In this document: in pieces, positions 35,661 to 47,373 of the stretch
How the letters are laid out: each line of letters starts with the position of its first letter
Position numbering within the stretch: the first letter of the stretch is position 1
NCBI RefSeq assembly: GCF_032854445.1
Contig: NC_088295.1
Coordinates: 71,268,028-71,332,027, forward strand
Direction: 5' to 3'
DNA: 64,000 nt
Source of the DNA: Liolophura sinensis
Taxonomy: Eukaryota > Mollusca > Polyplacophora > Chitonida > Chitonidae
Notes under the pieces: generated by a model
The model's input: only the letters and a program-made list of their open reading frames with translations
Databases searched by the model: none
What the model was told of the DNA's origin: nothing
Position numbers and translations under genes: made by a program

Positions 35661-38600
35661 GCACAGGTTCCATTAAACAGCTGGCCTCCAATTACTGTTA
35701 TTACTGTTTGCGTCGACAGCCAACTGCCTCACATCTGCATGGGAATAAGTCCATCATTTTTCTACATACAATCATATATATAATTTTCTGGACCTGGACG
35801 GACTTGACATCGAACACACATGGCAACTAAAGTGTAACTTTAACACAGATACGTGGAGTGCACTGTAAATTACGCAACTGTCAGTTGGAAGCGGTAGCGG
35901 AACACTTACAATTTGTAAGAAAGTCTATCAGTTTTTACGTTACGTGCCATAGGATGTCCATGTGCCATTCGGAAGGAATCACAAACGATGAAAACGGCCA
36001 TTTTATCTAACGTCTTCCCCAGTCACCTTGGAATGTTTCCCCGATCGGTTTGAATGTTCCCGTCTCGCGTTGTAGACAGACACTTAACAAACCTAGTCCA
36101 AATGATAACAGGCCTCTGGGGAGACATTTAACGGAGAATTTCCGGTCGGGTTCCAACAACATATTATGACCGTCTATCAGAACCTTCTTGCCTCCTAATT
36201 TACCATGCTCATGACCTTAAGTAGAGAATCGTGGGATTGAGGAAATCTGTGAGTTTGAAATCCATAATCCAGAACTAATCTTTATGACCTGTAGAAAGTT
36301 TTGACTAATCACAGCAAATGTTGCTTTAACAAAGTCGCACACTCTGTTTGTGATAACGCATTGCCGTGATATTCTAGTCCAGAACCGATTCTCTCCGCTG
36401 ATGGTTGATTCGTGAGTCTGTTTACGTAATGTTGATCCGGAAATTCAGTCATATTGATGTTCCATTTCGCCTCGATGGTGAAGCTGAGTGCCCATATACT
36501 CTGTTAAGACGTACAGCACAGAGAGTAAGACCAGAGCAGCGACGACAGTGTGATATCTGGCAATTGGTCACACGTAACTGGTGAAATACGGCCTCTTGTC
36601 AATTTACCTCACTCAGGGTTTTATTCTAACTGTTCATGTAAATGCATAAATAGTAGTAATTCACACGTTCCCTAGCGTCACAACTTGAGCAGAATTAGGT
36701 AAAGAAAACTATGCAGAGGTGTTAATTCTAATCTATTGAACTGGTCTAGAATTACACAAAATGCGATGTTGTCGTCACATTCAACATACAATCACATAAC
36801 AAGAATGCAAAGCGACCAGGCCTTGGGGATGCCTAGCTCCCTAGTAGAATCCTGGTGGACTAAGAACATTTTCTGCCCAATCACACTCGATTTATGCAGA
36901 TTACACTCGTATGGACACGCGGTCAGTGGTAATAGGCACCAGATAAGTTTTTTCAAAACTGCTAGTAGCTTTTACAACGTTTAATAGTGATGAGCGGGTC
37001 CCGTTCTGGTCTGCCAACCTTCTAACAGGTGTTAGCTTAATGCATCTTAAAGTAAGATGAATGTGGTACTGTATGTAATAAGCTATTCCCCGGTTTTCTT
37101 AATGAATGATTACCTGACATTCATATATCTGTTCTTGCTCTCAGATGTGATTGTAAAAGAAGATATTCGCAGATTGCTATCCAGGATTTTGTGCCAGAAG
37201 ACAAACAATATAGCGTCTGATCATGATATTTGAAGCCCGAAGGATATGCTCTACAGACCGATGAATAACGGTATAGGTCAAAGATGTTATCCCTCAGGTT
37301 GATTCATATGTCTTTGATGTGTAATACTTCAACTGAATTCCCGTAGGCTTGGTTAACACTTCGTCTATAGATTGTTAACACCCACACCTGATGATTAAGG
37401 TAATTTCTGAACAAATGACCCCCGACTTTTAACTCCAGCAGCGCAAACGTTACAGAAACTTTTGATGAAAGAAAATTTGTATCAAATAGTTTGACAGTGT
37501 GCAGTATATTACATTCTGACACCTTGAATTAATAACCAACAAAAATATTTTTGTTAGGAAATAGCTTTAAAATAATATTTTATCTGATTACATATCCAGA
37601 ATTAGCAATAATTTACACTGTTGAAACCGATGGATCAGCTTTAATGAAATGTCATTGTGATTATATGTATGGTTTATAATGATTTTCACTATCGAGACCA
37701 ATGACGTTTTGCATTAGCGACTAATTTTGCTTTATTGAATGTACAAGAATTTGCCTCATAGTCAAAATATTTCTGCTAAATGTAATCGTTTTGCTCGTGG
37801 CTTTTTAACTTGTTCATAATAATGATACAAAACTTGGTTATGATAAGAAGATTACGACTGAGTCAAAAATCAACATAAAGATTTAAAATGAAAGAAATTG
37901 GTAATGATCTCACAAACTTGTTCATTTAGCGAATTCCACCTCCACTCTACCTCTCGCTGCAATAAACTGAACCAAGAAGACAGAAACTTGCAAAACAAAT
38001 AGTGCCCACCAACTTAAAAATTTGTGTGTTACCATGTACCAAACTCTCGTCGTCAAATGAACAAAATTGTTAACGTAGTAGGCAAGGTTGTATTCAACTA
38101 GATGTGTCATATTCAAACTGAATGCCAAACTGTCCACGCATTGATCCGTGTCGAGCGAATCCAGAATTCAGTATTATCTGAAATATCACTACACATGCTT
38201 GCGACGATGAAACTAGAAAATATCAGTTCTATTTGAGCTAGAACTAAAATGAAAAGGATGACACATAATAACCACATAGATGCATATACTAGGCAGGCCA
38301 TTTCCCCCAATTCGTCACGTAGGATCTTCTCGCCTTATCAGTATACCATGTATCAGCTATTAAATCATCCATGGCTGAACTTCTTTAACTCAGAGCTTGA
38401 ATTGTTTCTTCCTATTATATCACGATTAAACCACCACATGAATTTACCTAATACAAGTACCAATCATCAGTCTTGAGAGATATGTGACTGTAGGAAATGT
38501 GCCTCTTGTAACGGCCTGTATGGCGTGGATCAGTTCTACTCACGCTTTGATCACATCCCTACATCATTCACTGCACGTTTTCAAAAGAGCCTGAAAAAAG

Positions 38601-38667
38601 TGTAGGAAAATTTGCCCTTAAGTAAATCAGCGAACAGGCCTCTATGATTGCTTTTCTATGTTGACAG

Positions 38668-38786
38668 ACCGTGCGAACTGGATCACAGACGCGTGCCTGG
38701 AAAGTGGGAAGACAACTTACCTGTATAACTCATACCATTGTGTTTTGACTCAGAAATTATACTCTTTTGCAAATCTTAGTGGTTAA
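38668..38786 (+). pseudogene. Exon remnant 2, array V unit 2
   Basis: Follows the conserved acceptor 'gcttttctatgttgacag'. It encodes RANWITDACLESGKTTYLYNSYHCV and stays open to a stop ending at 38786. It keeps a second cysteine after the Y-x-Y motif, a spacing typical of the C-terminal end of SUEL/galactose-lectin domains, and so is the most lectin-like of the three copies. Its partner exon is deleted in this unit, so it cannot belong to an intact gene here. Confidence 0.4.
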
Positions 38787-39204
38787 AACAGGTCCTAATT
38801 GTTGTTATCCAACAGGTCTATAATAATTTAGATTTTGAACTACACGTCTTTTTCCTGACTCGCATATTCTGAAAAATAAAACATGTTGGTGTTCAGTAGA
38901 TTAGATTAAGGTTGGGATCGTAAAAAGAAAATGGCAGCTTTGGTGAATTCTCCTAATAAAATATACCAGTTACGATATTTAACGCCATATGCCTAACATT
39001 GTTTGTTAAAAAGTGAAAGTTTGAACTTTTTTTCTTAATGATGTGTGACTGTTTTGTGCAGCGATAGAGCAGGCCTCTGTTTATTCGAAGATAAGAGAGT
39101 AGATCCTTTGATTGAGATCGTAAACTAAGTTTACTAGTATTAGCACAAGAACAAGTGGATCATCGGCATGTCATACTACAGATTATTAAGAACAATATAA
39201 TATC

Positions 39205-39610
39205 AGCCTGTAGTTGATAAGAGGAAACCGCCTCCGCGGATAATTCCCTTGGGTGGGGCCAGACACAATGGTCTAACGTTACGCGTATCGCATTGGAGAG
39301 GCCAGGAGCTAGTTCCCGGTAATTACATATCTGCTAAGTCCATCCGGTATGGTTCGTCACAAATGAAAATGGTGACTGGCCCAGATTCACAGTGGGTCTG
39401 TAATCATTGTCTGACAGGTGCCGGAAAACAATCGGCGTCTGATGGCAGTCCTACCCTCCCAAACAACGCTCAGACGAGAGCTGTCAAAAGCCGGAAGGCG
39501 CTGTCAGAGCCACTGGTGCAGTGGAATGTGACTTTGTTTCTCGCTCGTTATGCTAATATTATAGATTAATTGGCGTAACCATGTAACGGCGAGCGTTCCT
39601 TCACGAGCAT
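39205..39610. other. Near-identical paralogous block, copy 2
   Basis: Partner of 33900-34305, in the same orientation and relative position in its unit, about 5.3 kb downstream. Identity is nearly complete in the core and falls off within tens of bases at both edges: 'gcgagcgttccttcacgagc' here against 'gtgagcattccttcgcaaac' in copy 1. The 106-codon plus-strand frame (39249-39569) is open. Sharp edges favour either selection on a defined element or a short conversion tract over a simple recent duplication of the whole unit. Confidence 0.7.
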
Positions 39611-40236
39611 ATGTTTATCTTTTATAACGGTGGCTGTAAATCGGAGTGGTTCACAGGAGGAATACCCTCGATAAAAATATAGAAATACTCAAAGTTATTA
39701 TTTGACGACAAAGGTATTCTACAAGCAAACAGGGGCAAACGTTCGTTTTTCTCTGTATGTTTGATTTGACTATCAATCTAAGGGGCAGGGGATGTGGCCT
39801 TTTGAGTATAGTGCGCGATTTCTAAATGTGAGGAACACGAGACACGCAAAGCGTGGGTTCAAACTTGGTGGTGGAGAGGGAATTTGTACATTCTCCAGCT
39901 CTCAAATTCAGTTGTATTTCATCGGTTTGACGCGGAAGTGTGTCCGCCACATGTAACTCTATGCTTTCGCTGCAAATCATGTATTATATATGCTGTCTCC
40001 CCAGCAATGTATAGCCCGAAAAGGCCATGTTTCTCTGTTACAGAGGTACCACAATCATCTAAATAATGCATACTGGTGTGAACAGTCATTACTGAAGTGT
40101 AACAAATCAGTACTTATTACTCTGGGAGAGCACCAATTACTTTTAGTTGGGTCCTCAATAAGTTGTAACAATTAGAATTAACAGAGAAATCCAAACCAAA
40201 CCAAAAAGGAAAGAAAGCAAGAAAAGTAAATAGATC

Positions 40237-40252
40237 AAAAAAAAAAAAAAAA
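40237..40252 (+). repeat. Poly(A) tract
   Basis: A run of 16 A within the A-rich stretch of array V unit 2. The matching stretch of unit 1 (about 34985-35035) is A-rich but broken up, so the run looks like replication slippage and not a retroposon tail. Confidence 0.6.
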
Positions 40253-40707
40253 CAACTCACAAAACATCTTTTTTAAGCGCCAATCCTCCAATTCCACTGC
40301 AGTTGTAATTAGAATGTCTATATGGCTCCAGAGATTCTATCCACAGCTCTTCCCTATTAAAGCTGATTTGAAACCAGTATTCGTTTTAATGTGTTGGGGT
40401 CTTTTGGGTTCTCAAGTGTCTTTTAACATTATTTTGTTTGTACGTTGATATTAAACTCGTGTGGGACTAATTTCGCAAGGAAGAAATAATCATGTTGTTC
40501 ATTTGTAGAATCTTATGCAACAAAAGGTTTTATTCATTCGACTTGGCAGTGTGGTTTATAAACCACCACATGGTTTTATCCAGTTAAAGTATACAGCGAA
40601 GCCGGGTCAATGCACTTCTACATATTCCAGCTGGTTGACTTCTATAGGAAGGCGGCGCTGTAAAGTATAACCCATCTTGGTCTTCCTTGTTTAATTCGGA
40701 TAAAAAA

Positions 40708-40870
40708 TGGTATCCACCCCTTTGCATTTATATACTACCTTGAAATACATGTAAGCGGTAAAATGCGACCCATCCTGCTTCAAGATTACACCGAGTTTAA
40801 ATAAGCTGTAAAACACGGCTCATCCTGCTACGAGAACATTTTGTATTTAAATAATGATATACCCTGCACA
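40708..40870. repeat. 50-55 bp tandem repeat (unit 2)
   Basis: Counterpart of 35499-35660, with 'cccatcctgcttcaagatta' and 'catcctgctacgagaacatt' marking successive copies. Confidence 0.65.
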
Positions 40871-40989
40871 GGTTCCATTAAAAAGCAGGCCTCCAGCTAC
40901 TGTTATATTCTGTTACTACAGTTTGTGTCGACAGCCAACTGCCTCACAACCGCAAAAGGAATGAATCCACCATTTTTATGCTGTTTGAT

Positions 40990-42600
40990 CATACGTACGA
41001 GCTCTTTATACATGTTACGTGTCCTAGAATGTCTGTGTGCCATGCGGAAGGAATCACAAACAATTAAAATGGTCATTTTATCTCACATGGAGAAAAGTCG
41101 TTCCCCAGTCACCTTGGTATGTTTCCTCGATTGGTTTTAACATTTCCGTCTTGCGTTGCAGACGGACACTTAACAAACCTAGTCTAACCCAGATGTTAAC
41201 AGACCTCTGGGGAGACATTTAACGGAGAAGCCTTTTTGCCTCCTAATTTACCATGCTCATGACCTTAAGTAGAGAATCGTGGGATTGAGGAAATCTGTGA
41301 GTTTGAAATCCATAATCCAGAACTAATCTTTATGGCCTGTAGAAAGTTTTGACTAATCACAGCAAATGTTGCTTCAACAAAATCGCACACTCTGTTTGTG
41401 ATAACGCATTGCCGTGATATTCTAGTCCAGAACCGATTCTCTCCGCTGATGGTTGATTCGTGAGCCTGTTTACGTAATGTTGATCCGGAACTTCAGTCAT
41501 TTTGATGTTCCATTTCGCCTCGATGGTGAAGATGAGTGCCCAGGTACTCCGTGGAGACAGTCTTTAACGACATCGTTGGCGTTCGTGGTCTACCTCGCTT
41601 TGTAAGTCAACATAATCTTCAGAAAAGTAGGCCTGTGGGAATTACTGCTTTCTGTTTATACGTTTTGGCAAGCTGAGCGTGGATTTTGGCCAAAGAGCTT
41701 GTGTAAAGGCAGTCTGGGAGATGATTTTATTTGTGAGCTGTGTAAGACTTACTTCAAATATTTTTTACCCAATCCGGTACACTCGACTGAGACAGATATG
41801 CTCGTGTGGACACGCGGTCAAGGTAATGGGACTTCATGCCAAAGACATCAGATGATTCTTCTCAGAAATGCTAGAAGCTTTCACAACGTTTAATAGTGTT
41901 TGCCCGGGTCCCGTTCTGGTCTGACTAACGTTATAATAGGATTTAGTTTTATAATACATCTTAAAGTTCGAAGAACGTGGCACTTTGTAATAAGCTATTC
42001 CCTGTTTTCTCAGTCTGTAACAATGGTTCTGTAGATGACTTGACAACCGTTGACCTGAAACCTTGAATGATCACCTGACATTCGTATATCTGTTTTTTGC
42101 TCTCAAATGTGATTGTACAAGACGATATCCACAGACCGCTATCCAGGCTTTTGTGCCAGACAATAAACAATACAGCATCTGATCATGAGGTTTGGATTGA
42201 AGCCCAAAGGATATGTTCTACAGACCGATGAATTCCGGTATAGGTCGAAGATGTTATCCCTCAGAGGGATTCATATGTCTTTGATGTGTAATACTTCAAC
42301 TGAATTCCCGTAGGCTTGGTTAACACTTCGTCTATAGATTGTTAACCTCCATATCTGGTGGTTAATACATCTTAACCCCTTTCCTTAGCACCCTTAGCGC
42401 GAGTAATAGAAAAGCTGTTTACGAAAGAATATTTTTACATTATAGTTTCACACTGTATAATATTTTACATTTGGATACCTTCTCTTCACAGCGAATCTGA
42501 TCAAATCTGTCCTTGAAGATGTGTCAGCAACTGGGATTTTCAATCACATGAAGAAAGGTGTAACAGTTACGGAACTGATTAAGTATATCTGACGAATTAA
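40990..42600. repeat. Array V, unit 3 (truncated)
   Basis: Anchors: 'gacctctggggagacattta' (41202-41221); a stretch at 41230-41530 that is almost identical to 36190-36490 ('ctcctaatttaccatgctca', 'ccataatccagaactaatct'); and the 42180-42370 block matching 37220-37400 ('cagaccgatgaa', 'aatacttcaactgaattccc'). It ends before the exon remnants and the near-identical block. The high identity of 41230-41530 to unit 2 suggests local conversion or a later duplication. Confidence 0.7.
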
Positions 42601-42649
42601 GTAGGGACTGGTATGGTAAGGCGTGGAATTGAGCCCAACGCAAGATTCA

Positions 42650-42735
42650 TTTATTTGTTTTATTTATTTATTTGATTGGAGTTTTACGCTGTTCTCAAGA
42701 ATGTTTCACTGAGAGGACGGCGGCCAGCATTGTGG
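42650..42735 (-). mobile_element. SINE 3' fragment (minus strand)
   Basis: 'tttatttatttatttgattg', 'gagttttacgctgttctcaa' and 'gaatgtttcactgagaggac', followed by 'ggcggccagcattgtggtgg': the reversed 3' end of the tRNA-headed SINE. It passes into a G/T-rich run and loses homology. Confidence 0.75.
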
Positions 42736-42785
42736 TGGTGGATAGTGGGCGTGGTGGGGGGTGGTGGGGTGGGGTTGGGGTTAAA
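42730..42785. repeat. G/T-rich low-complexity run
   Basis: Repeated GTGG and GGTGGGG-type steps with several G-triplets, which could form a G-quadruplex on the plus strand. It probably expanded from the 'gtggtggtgg' at the SINE fragment's edge. Confidence 0.7.
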
Positions 42786-43659
42786 ACCCAGTGCAAGAAT
42801 GAATATGATACGGTGTTAAACAACAATCAAATATATAAATAAATAAACAAGAAATGTATATGTATGTATGTATGTGCGCTTAGTGTTCAGATTTAACAAT
42901 TTATCAGTGAGCAAAATAAGAAATGTAACTTTTAGTCTCATAATTGCAGTGCAAATTATTGTTAGCATCACAATTTTGTGATATTTAGTGGATTGTGTAT
43001 TACCATCGATATCATCATTATAACATGGTAACATTTATTTAATACAAATGGCTCTGTATATTTTGTCACATAAAAATATGCTTCCAATGAAAAACAAAAT
43101 AGAACCCTCTAGATCTCGAAAGCACCTGTTCTCTGCACAGCGACTAATTGTTTTGTTTGTTTTGAAACAAGAGCTCAGCACATACAATACTATCACTATA
43201 CTATAAAGGATGCCTTCCCAACTTTAGCCGAAATACGGATTTAAACTTGCCAAAATATGAAAAACTGATCACACTACAAAGGTTATGTTTTACATAAGGA
43301 GACAGGCGTTAATCAAAACGAATCCTTGATAGCACGCAGCAATACATAGGTAAAAATATATTTTGGTTAACGTCGACCTTTGTACAGTGAATTTAAACCA
43401 CAGTGCCTCAATTCAGAAAATATTGTCGCCCTTGATCGATAGTGCCTATTTAGGTCGTTACTAAACAGCAATCTCTTCTATGACCTTGACACTTTCATGG
43501 GTGCTTTGACCAAATTTTATTCTTCTGACTCGGAAATTTACAGAGCTTTGCTGAGATTTGGACATTTGCATTTTCTTATAGATTGCCTGTATAACCCTAC
43601 CAGGCTCTTTCACTTTTACAGCTAACAGCTTAGACAAAACATCTTACGGGATTACATAT

Positions 43660-43930
43660 TAATATAAGAGCGACGACAAAGTGATGGCTTGCAAATGACC
43701 ACACGTAACCGATGAAATCGGCCTCCTGTCAATTTACCTCGAGTTTTATTCTAACTGTAAATGAGTAAATAGTAGCAAATTATATCCCACCTAGCACCAG
43801 GGCTTAAACAGAATAACATGTAGATAAAAACATACAGTGATATTAATTGCAATTTGTTACATTTCACTTGCCTTGAATGATTGAAAATGCTGTGTTGTCA
43901 TCACATTTAACATATAAAAACATTAAAACA
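43660..43930. repeat. Array V fragment
   Basis: Matches 36520-36810: 'gagcgacgacaaagtgatgg', 'ccacacgtaaccgatgaaat', 'gtcaatttacctcgagttt', then 'aaaatgctgtgttgtcatca'. This is the last visible trace of array V. Nothing of array V follows it. Confidence 0.65.
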
Positions 43931-44841
43931 ACGATAGTTAACACAAAGTCCAACGACGTTTTGCAGTATGATTTGTCAGATTACCACAAAAGTGCATTGT
44001 TTCATCCACAAGTACATGTATAATCACTTTGTAAGTAACTGAGATCCCGGCATCAGGAACAAAAGAAATTGATTGTGCTCTCTCCATCCAGTAAATAGCG
44101 TATTCCAAGTGTACTGTACCTCACACCCCTATACCTGAATGAAATTTATCGATCCAAATAACACGTGTAATGGACCGAAATATCTTATTTCCGTGCATTG
44201 TCCGTTTTGTCCTTGCATTGCAATACGACAACTACTTGTCAAGCAATGAACAACAACAAGGGTGATACATTATTCCATCCGCCAAGTTCTTTTCCTTGAC
44301 CACGGTTGGGAAAGCCACAGAGAGGAAACCACTACGGAACTATGACCTTAAGCATTCGCAATCAAGATTGGATCATCCAATCATGTTTTGAGGACAAATT
44401 CTTTATAATAGAGACCTCTAAAATGGAAAAATACACGGTCCACTTTTAAGCAACAGTTTTGCAATAAAACTATCCAGTCCAAAGAAAGATATCCTACACA
44501 AAAAACTCTCCAGATATCCTCCAAAAAACATATCCAGTTTTACCTGAGACATGTCTTCCAAAACAATAAAATATTGTTGTAAATACCAACACGTCATGAC
44601 AAATGCTTACAAAGTCAATGTGTAATGAAATAAATAAGAAACAACACGTGTGATATAATTTTACTTCCGACATCAATCACGGCCTCATACAAATTGCAAA
44701 TTTGCAGCGAACAACGTGACTGATCGCCTTTGTTCGCCTTGTTTACCGACTCTTGTTACAGACTAGATGCCTATTGATTGAATCCGTATACTTAGTAGTC
44801 AGCATGTGTTGAGATAGATGGCCCAATGACCGGTAACAAAT
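43931..44841. other. No gene or repeat recognised
   Basis: AT-rich unique sequence with only short chance frames; no SINE or array homology seen. Confidence 0.45.
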
Positions 44842-45228
44842 CTAATTTTGCCCTCTTTTAACTCCCTTACTGGCTTGTGCCTTAGCGTTTCTATAGGCCT
44901 CCAAGAATTTGCTTTCTGAGAGAGAGTGGAGAGTTTTTAGACGAGCACCATGGATGAATTGTAAAATAAGCTGCGCAGTATTGGAGTCAGTTGCCTCCAG
45001 CATGAGGGCTGCTAAATCGGTGATCGCATACACAACCATTGCCATGTGGGCTGGCAGAAAACCTACCTCACAAATAAACCAGGGGGTCAAGAGCTGATTG
45101 AAACAGGATGTCTCGTTGGCGTTATGCTTCAAACTAATACACTCCTCAAGGAATTTTCTTGAGAATGAGAATAAAAATCGATTGCTTGATGTACACATCT
45201 TGTTTGGAGACTGCAGCAAACTTGGCAT
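44842..45228 (-). CDS. Unrecognised 128-codon open frame, possible exon or transposon remnant
   Basis: One of the longest frames in the window, and richer in G+C than its flanks. The predicted product has a hydrophobic stretch (about residues 51-75, with HMAMVVYAITDLAALML), then TAQLILQFIHGARLKTLHSLSESKF, and a lysine-rich end. The composition looks more protein-like than other frames here. I do not recognise the family. No clear start context, splice sites or poly(A) signal was identified, so it could be an internal exon, a decayed transposon protein or chance. Confidence 0.25.
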   Translation of the reverse strand: MPSLLQSPNKMCTSSNRFLFSFSRKFLEECISLKHNANETSCFNQLLTPWFICEVGFLPAHMAMVVYAITDLAALMLEATDSNTAQLILQFIHGARLKTLHSLSESKFLEAYRNAKAQASKGVKRGQN

Positions 45229-46045
45229 TTAAACTTAATCCTTTCTATAAGGCTGCAAGGAAACAAAGAGTATGCCTAAGTTAATATTCACCGATGAAAA
45301 ACACCGCTAACAAAAACTTAACACAGCATTGAATTGCGGAATCGGAGAGAGCACGCGTACAATCCCAGACCACATTAGCTACCATCCGCAACAGAGAAAA
45401 AAACTGGTAAAGAACTGACGTCTGTTGATCAGGAGGTTAATACAGCCCGGGTGTTCCCGGCATGCTGAACCATTAGTTCCACGACGCTGCTGTTTTTCTA
45501 AGCGTCTACAAGACATCATTACGACCCGGCTAATACGGAACTGCTTTCCTCCAGGACTTCCACTGTTGCGTCAAAAAAAAAAAAAACAAACTCTGCGTTA
45601 TTATACAAAGAGAATTGCTAATTCCGTTCATTAAGTGACAGCCTGGGAAGTCAACAGAATATGTTTGTAAATTTGAGGCGACTCAACCGTTCCTGTTCAG
45701 ATCACAGAAAATCAGAAACGACGTTCTACGCCTTATTCATATCCATGTAGGATAATATACAGACTAACAAACAGCGGCTTTTGTGTAAGACTCTCGGTAG
45801 CGACCTGTTCTAGTTGGTAAATAATTGATGATGTAATATATAGGACAATCATCTCGAAATTCAGTATTACAAGCAAGCAGGTATTATTTCTGACTTTGCA
45901 AACAATAAGGTATTATTTATGTCTTTCCTTCGTGATGAAAATAATGAAATTCGCAGGCTTGCATCTGTAAATATATAAAAAAAAGTTTTATGACCAAACT
46001 GTTCTTTCAGAGAACGTGACGAAAGCAGATTTTTATTGGGGAAGT
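45229..46045. other. No gene recognised; contains a poly(A) run
   Basis: A run of 14 A at about 45574-45587 follows a moderately GC-rich stretch (45420-45570), which might be the tail of an unrecognised retroposon. Nothing else stands out. Confidence 0.4.
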
Positions 46046-46050
46046 GAAGT

Positions 46051-46470
46051 ATCTTTAAAACACTAGAGATACATCTTTAAAACACTAGAGATACATCTTT
46101 AAAACACTAGAGATACATCTTTAAAACACTAGAGATACATCTTTAAAACACTAGAGGTAGATCTTCAGAAGATTAATATTCAGAACACCACAGATATATC
46201 TTTAAAACTGTAGAGACACATCCTCAGGTCACTAATTATACATTTTTACAACCCTAGAAATACAGCTACATCACGATAAAGATACACCTTCCGAACAGAG
46301 ATGCATATTCAGAATAATGGAAATACATATTCTGAACATTACAAATACATCTTCAGAAGTTTAAGCTAGAGATACATCTTCAAAAAGCTAGAGATACATC
46401 TTAAGAACAGTCGAAATTTATTTTCAATAAAATTAAGACATCTTCAGGACGCTAAACACACTTCATAGCA
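46051..46470. repeat. Minisatellite, 22-bp unit, about 19 copies
   Basis: Five nearly perfect copies of 'atctttaaaacactagaga' plus tac (46051-46160) grade into increasingly diverged copies ('atcttcaaaaagctagagat', 'atcttcaggacgctaaac') until about 46470. The one-sided gradient from perfect to decayed indicates recent expansion at the left edge. Confidence 0.92.
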
Positions 46471-47190
46471 CTAGAGATGCATTATCCAACCATATCAAGG
46501 CTAGGGATTTCTGCAAGAGCATTTGCTTATGGTAGCTTGTTCTTTTGCAATGTTAGTAAATTAAATAGTTAGTAGAAATCGACTCCTAAACAATAGGTTG
46601 GCAGCTCTCTCTAGGTCAGATGAAGCTTTAAATCAGAAGACGGCTGTTTACCAACAACCCTCAAGCAATAATCTGACTGAGATCTTACCAGCACCGACAG
46701 AATAGCGTTCAACATCGATGACAACTCAAAGAATGTGCTTTGATAATATGAAAGGCACTTTTATTTTCGTATATATTCATTGCATATGACTTTAACTCAA
46801 AGATATTGCACTCGTACAATGCGTTTAGGATCATAGGCCGAGGCGAACCTGGCAGAATGCCCTTTATGCATCTGCAAACTGCAATCTATACCTTACAAAT
46901 GCACACCTTAATGCATTTTAAACGCTATAATTTTAGTGTGAGATAGACATCTGACCTTCCACAAACCATTGTTTGAAACAAACAATGTGCATCATTTATT
47001 AAGCTTCCATTAACATTTAGATCAGTTTCTTCTAAATCGCACTTTCAGTCTTTATTAAAATCTTTTCTACTTTCAAAGCTGAAATCTTCAGTTTAACATT
47101 ATATAATTAAGGCAAAATTGAGGTAAAATAAATACATATATATTTAGAAAAAAATATTTAGACACAAACTTCAATGTCAGCCTCACCCTT
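46471..47190. other. No gene or repeat recognised
   Basis: AT-rich unique sequence; no supported feature. Confidence 0.4.
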
Positions 47191-47199
47191 CCAATGCTG

Positions 47200-47373
47200 T
47201 TATTACTTATATATGGGATAGAATAAGCTCAACTTGGCTTTATTCCCCCAATGTATTATATCTTTCTAGACTTTATTGTGATCACATTGTGTCTGTATTT
47301 TGTTCATGTCTTAGAATCCAATGTATAAAGCTAATTCAGCTAATAAAATCAATCAATCAATCAATCAATCAAT
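47200..47373 (+). mobile_element. Probable LINE 3' end with (AATC)n tail
   Basis: 'ccaatgtataaagctaattc' and 'agctaataaaatc' run straight into six or seven AATC repeats (47347-47373). A short 3' UTR ending in 'taataaaatc' plus a simple tetranucleotide tail is typical of non-LTR retrotransposons of the CR1/Jockey/RTE type. No reverse transcriptase frame lies upstream, so the copy is strongly 5' truncated. The clade cannot be decided. Confidence 0.5.

Larger units (their letters stand above)
30165..35900. repeat. Array V, unit 1 (most complete copy)
   Basis: Anchors in order: 'ggcctctggggagacattta' (30352); 'tgttgttccattaagcctca' (30709); a block around 31080-31500 with 'gttatccca' and 'attgttaac'; exon remnant 1 (32576-32747); exon remnant 2 (33569-33690); the near-identical block (33900-34305); an A-rich stretch with 'tcatcactctgggagagta' (34920-35160); 'ttccagctggttgacttcta' (35412); and a 50-55 bp tandem repeat (35499-35660). 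The same order is seen in unit 2 about 5.1-5.8 kb further on. Outside the near-identical block I judge identity to unit 2 at roughly three quarters by eye. Confidence 0.75.
35930..40870. repeat. Array V, unit 2
   Basis: Anchors: 'ggcctctggggagacattta' (36114); 'gatgttccatttcgcctcga' (36459); the short interspersed element (36510-36620); a block at 37070-37400 with 'gcgtctgatcatga' and 'attgttaac'; exon remnant 2 (38668-38786); the near-identical block (39205-39610); 'ttactctgggagagcacc' (40117); and the 50-55 bp repeat (40708-40870). Compared with unit 1 it lacks roughly the segment equivalent to 32480-33180, which removes exon remnant 1, and it lacks the SINE head at 33763. Confidence 0.72.

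Noticed and set aside
46051-46160. CRISPR-like array of 22-bp repeats
   Set aside because: The units are directly adjacent with no unique spacers, and the genome is eukaryotic. It is a minisatellite.
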